Positions 19,038-27,844 of a DNA stretch of 64,000 bases are shown here, piece after piece. The notes under the pieces are model-generated. The model was not told the DNA's origin, searched no databases, and was given only the letters and a program-made list of their open reading frames with translations. The DNA lies in assembly GCF_017303155.1 (NCBI RefSeq), contig NZ_JAEKJR010000002.1, forward strand, positions 682,001-746,000. The letters run 5' to 3'. Position numbers and translations under genes: made by a program. Position 1 is the stretch's first letter. Each line of letters starts with the position of its first letter. The DNA comes from Microbulbifer salipaludis. Lineage in GTDB: Bacteria > Pseudomonadota > Gammaproteobacteria > Pseudomonadales > Cellvibrionaceae.

Positions 19038-19299
19038 TCTTTTCCTCGTGCGCCAGCATGGGGGCCAGTTGTGCCAGCTGTTCCCGGCGCTCTTCGCTGT
19101 TGTACCACTGCTGCCAGTGCAGCACTGATTTCCACTGGGACAGGGTGAAGCGGCGGCGGGGGTTGTCCAGTTCCGTATAGGTGTGGCCGTCGACGAAACC
19201 GGTGGTCTGATACGCATTGGTCAGCAGTCGGCGGGCGGCTTCCTCGTAGGTGGATTCCAGGTCTTCGGCCACTTCCCGTTCGATCAAAACATAAATCAT
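19015..19299 (-). CDS. Antibiotic biosynthesis monooxygenase (ABM) domain protein
   Basis: This 94-aa single-domain protein has a ferredoxin-like ABM fold. It starts with MIYVLIEREVAEDLE and carries the typical YTELDNPRRRFTLSQWKS strand-helix element. Such proteins include cofactor-free quinol monooxygenases and heme-degrading enzymes; the exact role is not visible. It overlaps the 3' end of the convergent hydrolase gene. Confidence 0.75.
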   Translation of the reverse strand: MIYVLIEREVAEDLESTYEEAARRLLTNAYQTTGFVDGHTYTELDNPRRRFTLSQWKSVLHWQQWYNSEERREQLAQLAPMLAHEEKITILERA

Positions 19300-19482
19300 G
19301 ACTGCGCTCTCGTCCTCACTGCAATGTCGTGTGTGCGAATCGCCGGGTGGCGATTCGGATGGCTGCAGTTTAGTCTTTTTCGGTGCCGCTCGGCGAGGGG
19401 CTTAGCGGATATGACCAGACGTTCTGGCCAGTCAGGCAGGGCTGCAGGTGACGCGCTGGCGTAAATCCCGGACAATAGGTAC

Positions 19483-19713
19483 ATGAAGTCACAACACACA
19501 CTCGATGCCCGTGGCCTGCTGTGCCCGGAACCCGTCATGATGCTCCACGCCGCAGTCCGCAAGGTGGCGGCCGGTGAAGTATTGCAGATGCTCGCCACCG
19601 ACCCGTCCACCCAGCGGGACGTACCCAAGTTTTGCCAGTTTCTCGGTTACGAGCTGGTAAGGCATGAAGAAGACAATGATGAATTTGTCTACTGGATAAA
19701 GAAGGCCGATTAG
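19483..19713 (+). CDS. tusA: Sulfur carrier protein TusA
   Basis: TusA accepts persulfide sulfur from IscS and passes it along for tRNA 2-thiouridine formation and molybdenum cofactor synthesis. The 76-aa chain has the family CPEP motif with active C14 in GLLCPEPVMML and the late FCQFLGYEL strand. It stands alone, ending in a bidirectional terminator. The 2-thio pathway is linked to the same wobble uridine treated by the mnmC product in this window. Confidence 0.92.
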   Translation: MKSQHTLDARGLLCPEPVMMLHAAVRKVAAGEVLQMLATDPSTQRDVPKFCQFLGYELVRHEEDNDEFVYWIKKAD

Positions 19714-19770
19714 TGCAGCTTGGCCTCCACAATAGAGCGAAATAATCCAAGAGCGAAAGAAGCCGGAAAT

Positions 19771-19800
19771 AACAAGGGCGACCACTGGTCGCCCTTGTTT
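19771..19800. terminator. Bidirectional rho-independent terminator
   Basis: The near-perfect inverted repeat AACAAGGGCGACC / GGTCGCCCTTGTT ends in T-runs on both strands. It serves tusA from the left and the unknown 228-aa gene from the right. Confidence 0.85.
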
Positions 19801-19823
19801 TACATGTGTGAGAGGGAAGTAAG

Positions 19824-20510
19824 TTAGGGCGAAGTGACAAGCGCCGCAATCGCAGCCAGGGCCTCTGGGTCCTCGGATTTGATCTTGTTGGCGATGTGGT
19901 GTTGGAAGAAGTAGCGGAAACACTCGGACTCCTGCGCCGCGTACAGGCAGTCATCCCCGGGCAGAACCGGCGTGGTCTCCACGCTGTCGTGATCAATCAG
20001 CATGCCGTGGATCTCACCGCTGGCAAAAAGACGCCAGCTCACCACTTCGGTAAGGGTCAGGTTCTCTTTACCGGCATCCATGAATACCGCATGGGTACCA
20101 ATGGTGTCGGGGATCTCCTGCACAACCTCATCCGCCTGATTGCTTTCGTACTCGAAGTATTCCGCCGCAGTCTCCAGCTCGACGATTTTGTGGATGGGAG
20201 CTTCGTGGAAAATTTCCTCGATGCCCGGGTCATAGTAGCCTTCAAACCGTCCATCCAGGGGATCCTGGATATCCGGGCAGGCGACAATGGCGTTCAGCCA
20301 GGGAACCAGTCCGACAATCTCGCCGTTGGCACGCAGGCCCCAGCAAAGAATTTTCAGGCTGTAGAGGTCCGTTCCACTGGAATTGTTGGAGTAGAGCATT
20401 TCCAAGCCGTCCAGCTCCGGAGAAAGGCGAATAAACCGCAAATTCTCAGAAGTCTCGATGGGCTTGCCGGTGAAGAGGTCAACCACGTTATTGGTTCTGT
20501 GGTCGGTCAT
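19824..20510 (-). CDS. Conserved acidic protein of unknown function
   Basis: I do not recognise this 228-aa protein. It is acidic and probably cytoplasmic, with no signal peptide or membrane segment. Features seen are an N-terminal NNVVDLFTGKPIE, the repeated phrase (GLRANGEIVGL and RLFASGEIHGM) suggesting two halves of similar fold, and an Ala-rich C-terminal helix. The ATG has GGAGG about 6 bases upstream, which fixes the start. It is divergent from the epmC group and terminated by a shared terminator. Confidence 0.65.
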   Translation of the reverse strand: MTDHRTNNVVDLFTGKPIETSENLRFIRLSPELDGLEMLYSNNSSGTDLYSLKILCWGLRANGEIVGLVPWLNAIVACPDIQDPLDGRFEGYYDPGIEEIFHEAPIHKIVELETAAEYFEYESNQADEVVQEIPDTIGTHAVFMDAGKENLTLTEVVSWRLFASGEIHGMLIDHDSVETTPVLPGDDCLYAAQESECFRYFFQHHIANKIKSEDPEALAAIAALVTSP

Positions 20511-20913
20511 AGCGCACCTCCTAGCAGGGCCGGTAGTAGGGCGGGAAGGTCTTGTACTACTTATTAGATGCAGCCGGCGTACGGATAACGTGCGAGGGCC
20601 GGGCGGCCAATCGCCGAATCCTGACTCCGGGAGCGCCTTTTTGCCCCCCTGGGAAGCCGGTACCGCAACCGTAAACAACCACTCGACACCGTCGTGAAGA
20701 TTGCGTTGAGTAGCCGCTGGTTTCCGGTATCCCTATGTTCAAAGGTATATTCTGATCCGCAGAAATACAACCAGCGGAAGTGTGTTCTTTTGGTTTGATT
20801 ATCCTCCTGTGGTTGCGGGTGGGTGTATGGAGCGGATGTGCTCGTGGTGAACAGTTTGGGCCCACTGTGGGCCGGGGCGGAAAACCGGCGCGGCACGTCA
20901 GGCGGATCCGCGC
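20511..20913. other. Gene-free divergent intergenic stretch
   Basis: This segment lies between the unknown acidic gene and epmC. I see no credible gene, repeat or RNA fold; it presumably holds the leftward promoter, which I could not place. Confidence 0.5.
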
Positions 20914-20941
20914 TTGATCCCGCGGTGCCCGCTGCTATAGT
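20914..20941 (+). promoter_or_regulatory. Predicted sigma-70 promoter of the epmC run
   Basis: TTGATC and TATAGT are spaced by 16 bp and followed by a GC-rich start region. The transcript would have a leader of about 80 nt before the epmC ATG. Confidence 0.5.
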
Positions 20942-21030
20942 CCGCGCCATCCGGGCATCGGGACCCTGCCACGCGCTGGCGTGACCCGTTCGCCGTACTT
21001 GAGTTGCCAGGAGCCGATTGTCAGGAGTCC

Positions 21031-21669
21031 ATGTTGTCACAAGCCGCGCCGGTTACAGTTTTGGATGAGCAAGTTCCGTACCACCACGATCGTGTTGCGG
21101 CTAAAACCCGGTGTGAACCGCGCTTTTCTGTGACTGAACAGATAGTCATGGTCTTTAATGGTTGTTTCTCTGCGCCAGATGGTCTCAATACGCGCCTGAT
21201 CGGTGGATTCCAGGAGCCGTTCTACCGGCCGGCCGGTATCGATTCTCAGGAAACCCACCAGGTGGAGTTCACACTGGACTACGCCGCCAGTGCCTTGCAT
21301 GAAGCGGCGCACTGGTGTGTGGCGGGGGCGGAGCGCCGTTTACAGCCGGATTACGGCTACTGGTACGCGCCGGATGGGCGCAGCGCCGAGCAGCAGGCGG
21401 AATTCGAGCGTGTCGAGGTAAAGCCCCAGGCGCTGGAGTGGATCTTTTCTGTGGCCTGCGGCCTCAAGTTCCGCGTGAGTGCGGACAATCTGGACGCGGG
21501 GTTGGGTCCCAGCGAGCGCTTCAAGCGGGATGTCTGGCAGCAGGCCCAGCGTTTTTGTGTAGAGGGTGCCAACTCGCGGGCCACCCGGTTTGCCCGCGCG
21601 CTGGCCTCGGCATTTGCCCGCCCAGACCCGTTGCAGGCGGAGCGCTACCGTCTGGAGGATCTGGCATGA
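21031..21669 (+). CDS. epmC: Elongation factor P hydroxylase EpmC
   Basis: EpmC hydroxylates the beta-lysylated lysine of elongation factor P, the last step of the EF-P modification that helps translate polyproline. The 212-aa chain has the family metal-binding element HEAAHWCVAGAERR and the later YWYAPDGRS and EVKPQALEWIF segments. The ATG has AGGAG only three bases upstream; a TTG start nine codons earlier is possible. epmA, epmB and efp are not in the window. The stop overlaps the start of the exonuclease gene (ATGA), so translation is coupled. Confidence 0.88.
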   Translation: MLSQAAPVTVLDEQVPYHHDRVAAKTRCEPRFSVTEQIVMVFNGCFSAPDGLNTRLIGGFQEPFYRPAGIDSQETHQVEFTLDYAASALHEAAHWCVAGAERRLQPDYGYWYAPDGRSAEQQAEFERVEVKPQALEWIFSVACGLKFRVSADNLDAGLGPSERFKRDVWQQAQRFCVEGANSRATRFARALASAFARPDPLQAERYRLEDLA

Positions 21670-22592
21670 GCCAAGCCTACCTGGTGGATGCCTCGGTCTA
21701 TATTTTCCGCTACTACTTTGCCCTGCCGCCCAACTGGGAGAGCCGCAGTGGTTACACCACCGAAGCGGTGTACGGCTTCAGCAACTTCCTGCTCGATCTG
21801 CTTGCCCGCAAGCCGGCGTACATGGCGTGCGCGTTCGATGAATCCCTCGGCAGCTGCTTTCGCAACGATATCTACCCGGAGTACAAATGTAGCCGCGTTT
21901 TGCCGGATGAGGCGCTGGCCTTCCAGCTGGCGGCCTGCCGTGAAATGGCCGAGGTGCTGGGAATTGCCAGTTTTGCCAGTGACCGTTACGAGGCCGACGA
22001 CATTCTGGCAACCCTCACCCGCACATGTGTGGATGGCGGATGTGCGCCACTGATCGTCACCCGGGACAAAGACCTGGGGCAGTTGCTCGACCGTGGTGCC
22101 GCCAGCCTGTGGGACTTTGCTGCCGATCAATATCTCGGGCGAGAGGCGATTGAGCACAAGTTTGGGGTGCGCCCCGCGCAGATTGCAGACTATCTGGCCC
22201 TGGTGGGCGATGCGATCGACGATATACCGGGAGTGCCGGGAATCGGCGCCAAGACCGCCGCGCATCTGCTGGCGGCGTTTGAGGGGGTCGATGCACTGAT
22301 CGCCAATGTGGACCAGGTGGCAACCCTGAAGATTCGCGGCGCCGCCGGTGTCGCGGCAAAAATTGCGGCGCACGCGGAGCAAATCCGCATGGCCCACCAG
22401 CTGGCCACGCTGGAATATGCCGTGCCGCTGCAATCCGGGGCGGACCTGGCCGGCCTGGCCTACCGGGCGCCACAACCGGAGCTGGCCGTGGCGGTGGCCG
22501 AGGAATTTGGCATCGGTGGCCTGGCCCGGAAAATACACCGCGTTTTGGGCGCGGCGTCCGAACCCGTTGCGGCAGGTGCGGTGCCCTCATGA
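21666..22592 (+). CDS. 5'-3' exonuclease / flap endonuclease (Xni-like)
   Basis: This 308-aa protein has the fold of the 5'-nuclease domain found in DNA polymerase I and in Xni. Elements in order are LVDASVYIFRYYFALP at the N-terminus, FDESLGSCFRNDIYPEYK, the metal-binding SDRYEADDILAT, TRDKDLGQLL, and the helix-3-turn-helix region ALVGDAIDDIPGVPGIGAKTA. It is longer than E. coli Xni, with an Ala-rich tail. It would remove RNA primers or flaps. It sits in the same run as epmC and pdxB with overlapping start and stop codons. Confidence 0.85.
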   Translation: MSQAYLVDASVYIFRYYFALPPNWESRSGYTTEAVYGFSNFLLDLLARKPAYMACAFDESLGSCFRNDIYPEYKCSRVLPDEALAFQLAACREMAEVLGIASFASDRYEADDILATLTRTCVDGGCAPLIVTRDKDLGQLLDRGAASLWDFAADQYLGREAIEHKFGVRPAQIADYLALVGDAIDDIPGVPGIGAKTAAHLLAAFEGVDALIANVDQVATLKIRGAAGVAAKIAAHAEQIRMAHQLATLEYAVPLQSGADLAGLAYRAPQPELAVAVAEEFGIGGLARKIHRVLGAASEPVAAGAVPS

Positions 22593-22614
22593 CGGCCATA
22601 TTGAAGTGACTTCT

Positions 22615-22644
22615 ATGCACGATCAACCAATGCAAGATCAACCA
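22615..22644 (+). repeat. 15-bp tandem duplication at the pdxB start
   Basis: ATGCACGATCAACCA is followed by ATGCAAGATCAACCA, one base different, and then the ATG of MRIVADE. The duplication adds two extra in-frame start codons. Confidence 0.75.
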
Positions 22645-23757
22645 ATGCGCATTGTTGCCGACGAAAATATCCCCGGCCTCGAAACCTGGTTTGCCGACCT
22701 GGGCACCATTACCCGGGTGCCCGGTCGCAACATGACCCGTGCGCAACTGGCCGACGCGGATATTCTGCTGGTGCGCTCGGTGACCCGGGTGGACAAAGCG
22801 CTACTTGAGGGTACGCCGGTGCGTTTCGTGGGGAGCTGCACCATCGGCACCGACCACCTGGATACCGTATGGCTGGAGCAGCAGGGTATTCACTGGAGCG
22901 CTGCGCCGGGGTGCAACGCGAACTCGGTGGTGGAATACGTCTTCTGTGTCTTGGCGGCACTGGATGTGGACTGGCGTGATCGCAGCTTCGGTATTGTCGG
23001 CTGTGGCAATGTGGGCGGTTCGCTGCAGCGGAAACTGCGCGCGCTGGGCGTCGCCTGCAAAATTTATGACCCCTGGCTCGCCAATAATCCCGATGCGGCA
23101 GAACTGGCAACGGTGCTGCAGCAGGATGTGATCTGCCTGCACGCGCCGCTGGTCGGGGACGGTGCACATCCGAGCCTGCACCTGCTGGATGACCAGGCGC
23201 TGGCGTCGATCAAACCCGGCGCGGTACTGATCAGTGCCGGTCGCGGCGCGGTGATTGATAACGCCGCGCTGTCCGCGCTGCTGGCGCAGGCAAGACCGTT
23301 TACCTGTGTGCTGGATGTCTGGGATAACGAACCGGACATTGACCTCGACCTGTTGTCGCGGGTGGATCTGGGCAGTCCCCACATAGCGGGCTATAGCCAC
23401 GACGGCAAACTGGCCGGCACGCACATGGTGCGCGAGGCCCTGTGCCGTGCGCTTGCGCTGCCCGCAGTGCAGGTGCAGGCCGGCTCCACCGCTTCACCGC
23501 GGGTGATTGGCACCAGAGAGACCGGCTTTGCGGCGATCCGCGCACTGTTATTGGCAATGTACGACCCCCGTGGCGACGACCAGCGGTTGCGCGCGGCCGC
23601 GCAAGCCGCACAGGCCGGTGGCCCTTCGATGGCGAGCGCCTTCGACCAGCTGCGCAAGCAATACCCCAAGCGGCTGGAGTTCTCCCACTATCGGCTGGAG
23701 GCGCCACACCTGGACGCGTCCACACGCGAGCAACTGGAAATACTGGGGTTAAAGTGA
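22615..23757 (+). CDS. pdxB: 4-phosphoerythronate dehydrogenase PdxB
   Basis: PdxB oxidises 4-phospho-D-erythronate to 2-oxo-3-hydroxy-4-phosphobutanoate with NAD in the vitamin B6 pathway. The 380-aa chain (370 aa from the third ATG) shows the D-2-hydroxyacid dehydrogenase layout: RIVADENIPGLETWF, the Rossmann loop GIVGCGNVGGSL, the catalytic region LISAGRGAVIDNAAL, PHIAGYSHDGK with the catalytic His, and the PdxB-specific C-terminal dimerisation domain. Family members begin at the third ATG (22645), but the only weak Shine-Dalgarno (GAAG) precedes the first (22615). The stop overlaps the next gene's GTG by four bases. Confidence 0.92.
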   Translation: MHDQPMQDQPMRIVADENIPGLETWFADLGTITRVPGRNMTRAQLADADILLVRSVTRVDKALLEGTPVRFVGSCTIGTDHLDTVWLEQQGIHWSAAPGCNANSVVEYVFCVLAALDVDWRDRSFGIVGCGNVGGSLQRKLRALGVACKIYDPWLANNPDAAELATVLQQDVICLHAPLVGDGAHPSLHLLDDQALASIKPGAVLISAGRGAVIDNAALSALLAQARPFTCVLDVWDNEPDIDLDLLSRVDLGSPHIAGYSHDGKLAGTHMVREALCRALALPAVQVQAGSTASPRVIGTRETGFAAIRALLLAMYDPRGDDQRLRAAAQAAQAGGPSMASAFDQLRKQYPKRLEFSHYRLEAPHLDASTREQLEILGLK

Positions 23758-24926
23758 AACTGAAAAAACTTGGACTGATCATCAACCCCTGGGCTGGTAT
23801 TGGCGGCCCGGCGGGCCTGAAGGGCAGCGATGGTGTGGACACCGTTGCGCGTGCGCTGCAGGCCGGCATTCAACCGCAGTCGCACAAGCGCGCCGAGATC
23901 GCCCTGCAGGCGCTGCGGCCATTTGCGGACGCACTGGAAATCGTTACCTACGCCGGAGACATGGGCGAGACGCTGGCGCGTGCACTGGGATTTTCCGTGG
24001 CCGTTGTGGGCGCCGCCGAGTCCGGTCGCTCTACCCCGGAGGACAGCGAGGCTGCGGCCAGGGCCATTCGCGCAGCGGGTGCCGACCTGATTGTGTTTGC
24101 CGGTGGCGATGGCACCGCGCGCAATATGGTCAATGCCCTGGGGGACAACTTCCCGGTACTGGGTATTCCCGCCGGAGTGAAAATGCATTCCGCCTGCTTC
24201 GCCATTTCCCCCAAAGCCGGTGGCGAAGTGCTGAGACGGCTGATGGCCGGGGAGCTGGTGGACCTGCACCAGCGGGAAGTGCGCGATATTGATGAAAAGT
24301 CGTTCCGCGAAGGGCGGGTGAGTACCCGCTACTACGGCGAGCTGCTGGTGCCGGAAGAAGGGCACTTTCTGCAGGCGGTAAAAAATGCGGGGCGCGAAGT
24401 AGAAGAGCTGGCGGTGGCGGACATCGCCGCTGGAATTATCGAGCAAATGGACGAGCAGGACCCCAACACCCTGTACATTTTTGGCCCGGGCTCTACCACG
24501 CTGGCGGTGTTGTCCGAGCTGGGTGCCGAGGGCACGCTGCTGGGGGTGGATCTATGGCAGGGGGGCAACCTGTTGGCTGCAGACGTCAACGCGCTGCAGA
24601 TAGAAGACGCCATCCGCCGCCACCGCGAAGAGAATGCGGAAAATCCGGTAAAGATTGTTCTTACCGCCATCGGTGGCCAGGGGCACCTGATCGGGCGGGG
24701 CAACCAGCAGCTGTCGCCCGCGGTGCTACAGGCGGTGGGACGGGACCATTTAATGGTGGTCGCTACCAAAACCAAGATCACCGAACTCGGCGGCCGTCCA
24801 TTACTGATCGACAGTGGCAACCCATCCCTGGATGAAGCCTGGAGCGGTTTTATTCCCGTGGTTACCGGCTACCGCGATGAAATCCTTTACCCGCTGTCGG
24901 GGGACGGCAGCGGCGAGATGGTGTGA
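23754..24926 (+). CDS. ATP-NAD kinase family protein
   Basis: This 390-aa protein belongs to the COG3199 branch of the NAD kinase / diacylglycerol kinase superfamily. The nucleotide-binding GGDGT motif is in VFAGGDGTARNMVNAL, and the N-terminal LIINPWAGIGGPAGLKGSDG matches the branch signature. It is distinct from the shorter canonical NadK. The substrate is uncertain. The start is GTG within the pdxB stop (GTGA), giving translational coupling; an upstream extension in this frame would lie wholly inside pdxB. The protein ends 43 bp before the next gene. Confidence 0.82.
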   Translation: MKLKKLGLIINPWAGIGGPAGLKGSDGVDTVARALQAGIQPQSHKRAEIALQALRPFADALEIVTYAGDMGETLARALGFSVAVVGAAESGRSTPEDSEAAARAIRAAGADLIVFAGGDGTARNMVNALGDNFPVLGIPAGVKMHSACFAISPKAGGEVLRRLMAGELVDLHQREVRDIDEKSFREGRVSTRYYGELLVPEEGHFLQAVKNAGREVEELAVADIAAGIIEQMDEQDPNTLYIFGPGSTTLAVLSELGAEGTLLGVDLWQGGNLLAADVNALQIEDAIRRHREENAENPVKIVLTAIGGQGHLIGRGNQQLSPAVLQAVGRDHLMVVATKTKITELGGRPLLIDSGNPSLDEAWSGFIPVVTGYRDEILYPLSGDGSGEMV

Positions 24927-24969
24927 ATCTTACCTATTCCAACCGGCATCAAAACAGGCAAGCATTACC

Positions 24970-25920
24970 GTGAACTGGGAACCCCTGCTGCAGGAAGTGC
25001 GCAGCAAGCTCGAACAATCGCGCCCGACCGAAAACGCGCTGGACAGCCGTCGTCTGTTTCACGGCCGCGGCAATAGCTATCCGGGATTCGAGCGTGTGTG
25101 TGTCGACGGCTATCACCCGGCAATCCTGGTGACTCTGTTTGAGGCATACGAGGGTGAGGATGTGCTTGCGCAGCAGCTGTGGGCGCTGGTGCAGCCGTTC
25201 GGGTATAGCGGGCTGGCGGTGCAGCGCCGTTACCAGCCGCGTGCGCCCATCCAGTGGGAATGGGGCGAGCCTGTCGAGGCGCCGCTGGCCCGTCGCGGGC
25301 CACTAAAGTTTCCGCTCACCTTTGAGCGCCAGAATGTCGGCTTCTTTCTGGATATTGAGCCGGGTCGCGCGTGGCTGGAGCGGCAGGTGCGTGCGCTGGT
25401 GGAGCAGGGCGAGGATTTCAAACTACTGAACCTGTTTGCGTTTACCTGTGCCTTTTCCGTGGTGGCGCGGGCGGCGGGTGCACCGGAGGTTCTGAATATC
25501 GACCTGAACAAGGGCGTACTGAAACGCGGCCAGGCGAACCACCAGTACAACCGGTTGCCGTTGAAGGCTATTCGGTTTGTGGCGAGGGACGCATTGCGGG
25601 ACTTCAAGCGCTACGATCGCAGCGGCCCCTTCCGCCTGGCGGTTGTGGATCCGCCGACGCGACAGCGGGGTGCCTTTGAGGTTGAGAGTAATTACGCGAA
25701 GTTGCTGGAAAAGCTGCCGGCCTGCCTCGCAGACGAAGCCGATCTGCTGCTGGTGCTGAATTCCCCGGCGCACAGCGAAGCGTATTTTCGCGAACTGATC
25801 AGTGCTGCGGACCCCGGTTATTCCGTGGTGGAACGCTTGCCGCAAAACCCCGATTTCCCGGACAGCGACCCCGATGCCGCATTAAAAATGCTGCATGTCC
25901 GCTTCACCCGGACGGTTTAA
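24970..25920 (+). CDS. Class I SAM-dependent methyltransferase, RlmI-like
   Basis: This 316-aa protein resembles the catalytic part of the RlmI/RlmK rRNA methyltransferase group. Motif I is NLFAFTCAFSVVARAAGA, the acidic end of the next strand is LNIDLNKGVLK, and the DPPT motif (VVDPPTRQRG) sits where RlmI has DPPxF. It lacks the PUA domain found at the RlmI N-terminus and is shorter than E. coli RlmI. The start is a GTG (VNWEPLLQEV). It may modify rRNA, but the target is not proven. Its last four bases overlap the convergent 131-aa gene. Confidence 0.75.
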   Translation: MNWEPLLQEVRSKLEQSRPTENALDSRRLFHGRGNSYPGFERVCVDGYHPAILVTLFEAYEGEDVLAQQLWALVQPFGYSGLAVQRRYQPRAPIQWEWGEPVEAPLARRGPLKFPLTFERQNVGFFLDIEPGRAWLERQVRALVEQGEDFKLLNLFAFTCAFSVVARAAGAPEVLNIDLNKGVLKRGQANHQYNRLPLKAIRFVARDALRDFKRYDRSGPFRLAVVDPPTRQRGAFEVESNYAKLLEKLPACLADEADLLLVLNSPAHSEAYFRELISAADPGYSVVERLPQNPDFPDSDPDAALKMLHVRFTRTV

Positions 25921-26312
25921 CGCTGCAGGCGCTGCATCAGCGCCACCATCAATTCTTCAAGTTGGGGTGAAGAACCGCCCCGCACGACCTGATCGAGCTT
26001 TGCCGCATTACTGATGCCATCTTCCCCGCGGCTGACCAGCAGCAGAAAGCTGTGGTGGGTGAGGGTGGCTTCCTCTACCGCTTCCTGGCGCACCACCTGG
26101 GAAAAATGGATGTAGCCGCATTCCTTCAGCCAGGTCATGGCCCCCAGGCAGGCCAGGTGGCGGGGGGAATGGAGGCCGAACTCATCGGGCGTGTCCGGGC
26201 CCGCAATGTCTTCCACATAAATTGTGGCCGGGGCGGGGAATTGCTGGAACAGCGCCAGCAGAATCCGCCCCGCATCGCGGTAGAAATCGTGGATATGTAA
26301 ATCGTCCAGCAT
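25917..26312 (-). CDS. Conserved hypothetical protein, possibly winged-helix
   Basis: I do not recognise this 131-aa cytoplasmic protein with certainty. The pattern LACLGAMTWLKECGYIHFSQ followed by a polar turn and LTHHSFLLLVS resembles a winged-helix or small adaptor fold. It has no membrane segment. It converges on the methyltransferase gene with a four-base overlap, and lies 48 bp downstream of alaA on the other side. Confidence 0.55.
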   Translation of the reverse strand: MLDDLHIHDFYRDAGRILLALFQQFPAPATIYVEDIAGPDTPDEFGLHSPRHLACLGAMTWLKECGYIHFSQVVRQEAVEEATLTHHSFLLLVSRGEDGISNAAKLDQVVRGGSSPQLEELMVALMQRLQR

Positions 26313-26360
26313 CGGTTCTTCTCGTACCTGTTCTTCCTGCTCTAAACCTGTTGCCCGTAT

Positions 26361-27575
26361 TTACGTTGAGTAACGCTCGAGAAAATGGCCGAGGCGTTGG
26401 ATCGCGTGGGAAAGGTCGTCGGCGCGGGGTAAAAACACGATGCGCAGATGATCGGGCGTGTCCCAGTGGAAGGCGCTGCCCTGTACCAGCAGGATTTTTT
26501 CCTGGCGCAGGAAATCGAGCACAAGCTTTTCGTCGTTGTCGATCTTGTGTTGGTTCAGGTCAATGCGCGGAAACAGATAAATGGCGCCCTGCGGCTTCAC
26601 GCAGCTGACCCCGGGGATATCGTTCAGCATCCGGTAGGCGAGGTCACGCTGTTGGCGCAGGCGACCGCCGGGCAACACCAGGTCCTTGATACTTTGATAG
26701 CCGCCAAGCGCCGTCTGCACCGCGAACATTGCCGGTACATTGCCGCACAGACGCATGGAGGACAGGATGTCCATGCCCTCGATGAACCCGCGCGCGCGGT
26801 GCTTGGCGCCGCTGATGATCATCCAGCCAGAGCGGAACCCGGCCAGCCGGTAGGATTTGGAAAGGCCGTTGAAGCTCAGGCACAGTACATCCTCGGCGAG
26901 AGTGCCCATGGGGGTGAACTCGGCATCGTCGTACAGGATTTTGCTGTAGATCTCGTCGGCAAAAATGACCAGGTTGTGCTGGCGCGCAACTTCAACGATC
27001 TGTTCCAGCAGGGCTTTCGGGTAGACCGCACCGGTGGGGTTATTCGGGTTGATCACCACAATGCCGCGCGTGCGCGGGGTAATCTTGGACTTGATGTCAT
27101 CAATATCCGGCAGCCAGCCCGCCTGCTCGTCACAGCGGTACAGCACTGGCTTGGCGCCGGTGAGGTTGGTGGCCGCCATCCACAGCGGATAGTTGGGCAT
27201 CGGCAACAGCATTTCGTCGCCGGTATTCAGCAGCGCCTGGGTAGACATGGAGATCAGTTCGGAAACACCGTTGCCGAGGTAGATATCGTCGATGTCCACA
27301 CCGGGGATGCCCAGGTTCTGGCACTCGTGCATGATGGCCTTGCGTGCCGCAAACAGGCCCTTGGATTCCACGTAGCCCTGCGCCTGGGAGAGGTTGTAGA
27401 TCACATCCTGGAGGATCTCGTCCGGTGCGTCGAAGCCGAAGGGGGCCGGGTTGCCGATGTTCAGCTTCATGATCCGGTGGCCTTCTTCTTCCAGGCGCGA
27501 GGCCTGCTCCATAACGGGACCGCGTATTTCGTAGCAGACACCGTGGAGTTTTTCCGACTTGTGAATATCCTTCAT
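26361..27575 (-). CDS. alaA: Alanine transaminase AlaA
   Basis: AlaA is a class I PLP-dependent aminotransferase making L-alanine from pyruvate and glutamate. The 404-aa chain has the family N-terminus (KLHGVCYEIRGPV), the NPNNPTGAVYP motif, and the PLP-binding K240 in NGLSKSYRLAGFR, the same position as in E. coli AlaA. Length matches. It is divergent from msrB across about 270 bp that hold no gene. A role in valine or other amino acid pathways cannot be excluded, but overall similarity favours AlaA. Confidence 0.92.
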   Translation of the reverse strand: MKDIHKSEKLHGVCYEIRGPVMEQASRLEEEGHRIMKLNIGNPAPFGFDAPDEILQDVIYNLSQAQGYVESKGLFAARKAIMHECQNLGIPGVDIDDIYLGNGVSELISMSTQALLNTGDEMLLPMPNYPLWMAATNLTGAKPVLYRCDEQAGWLPDIDDIKSKITPRTRGIVVINPNNPTGAVYPKALLEQIVEVARQHNLVIFADEIYSKILYDDAEFTPMGTLAEDVLCLSFNGLSKSYRLAGFRSGWMIISGAKHRARGFIEGMDILSSMRLCGNVPAMFAVQTALGGYQSIKDLVLPGGRLRQQRDLAYRMLNDIPGVSCVKPQGAIYLFPRIDLNQHKIDNDEKLVLDFLRQEKILLVQGSAFHWDTPDHLRIVFLPRADDLSHAIQRLGHFLERYST

Positions 27576-27844
27576 TGCTGTGTTCTTTAAATAGGCATTT
27601 CAACAGTACACCGGATCGTCGCGCAGCGGCGCTCCGGCGGGCAAATTCTTCTAACTGGGGCCTGATGTTAAGCAGGCTTTTCTGCCAGTTTTGGAATCGG
27701 TTTGTAGCCACCGGACGTGGTTGGGTGAACCGGGCGCGATGGGGAAAACACCAGTGATAGAGTAAGGTGTTGCCGCTAAGTGTTGGGCCGGGCTGGGTAC
27801 TGCCGCTGGATACTGACTTATCAGGCAAAAAAAGGAGTCACAGT

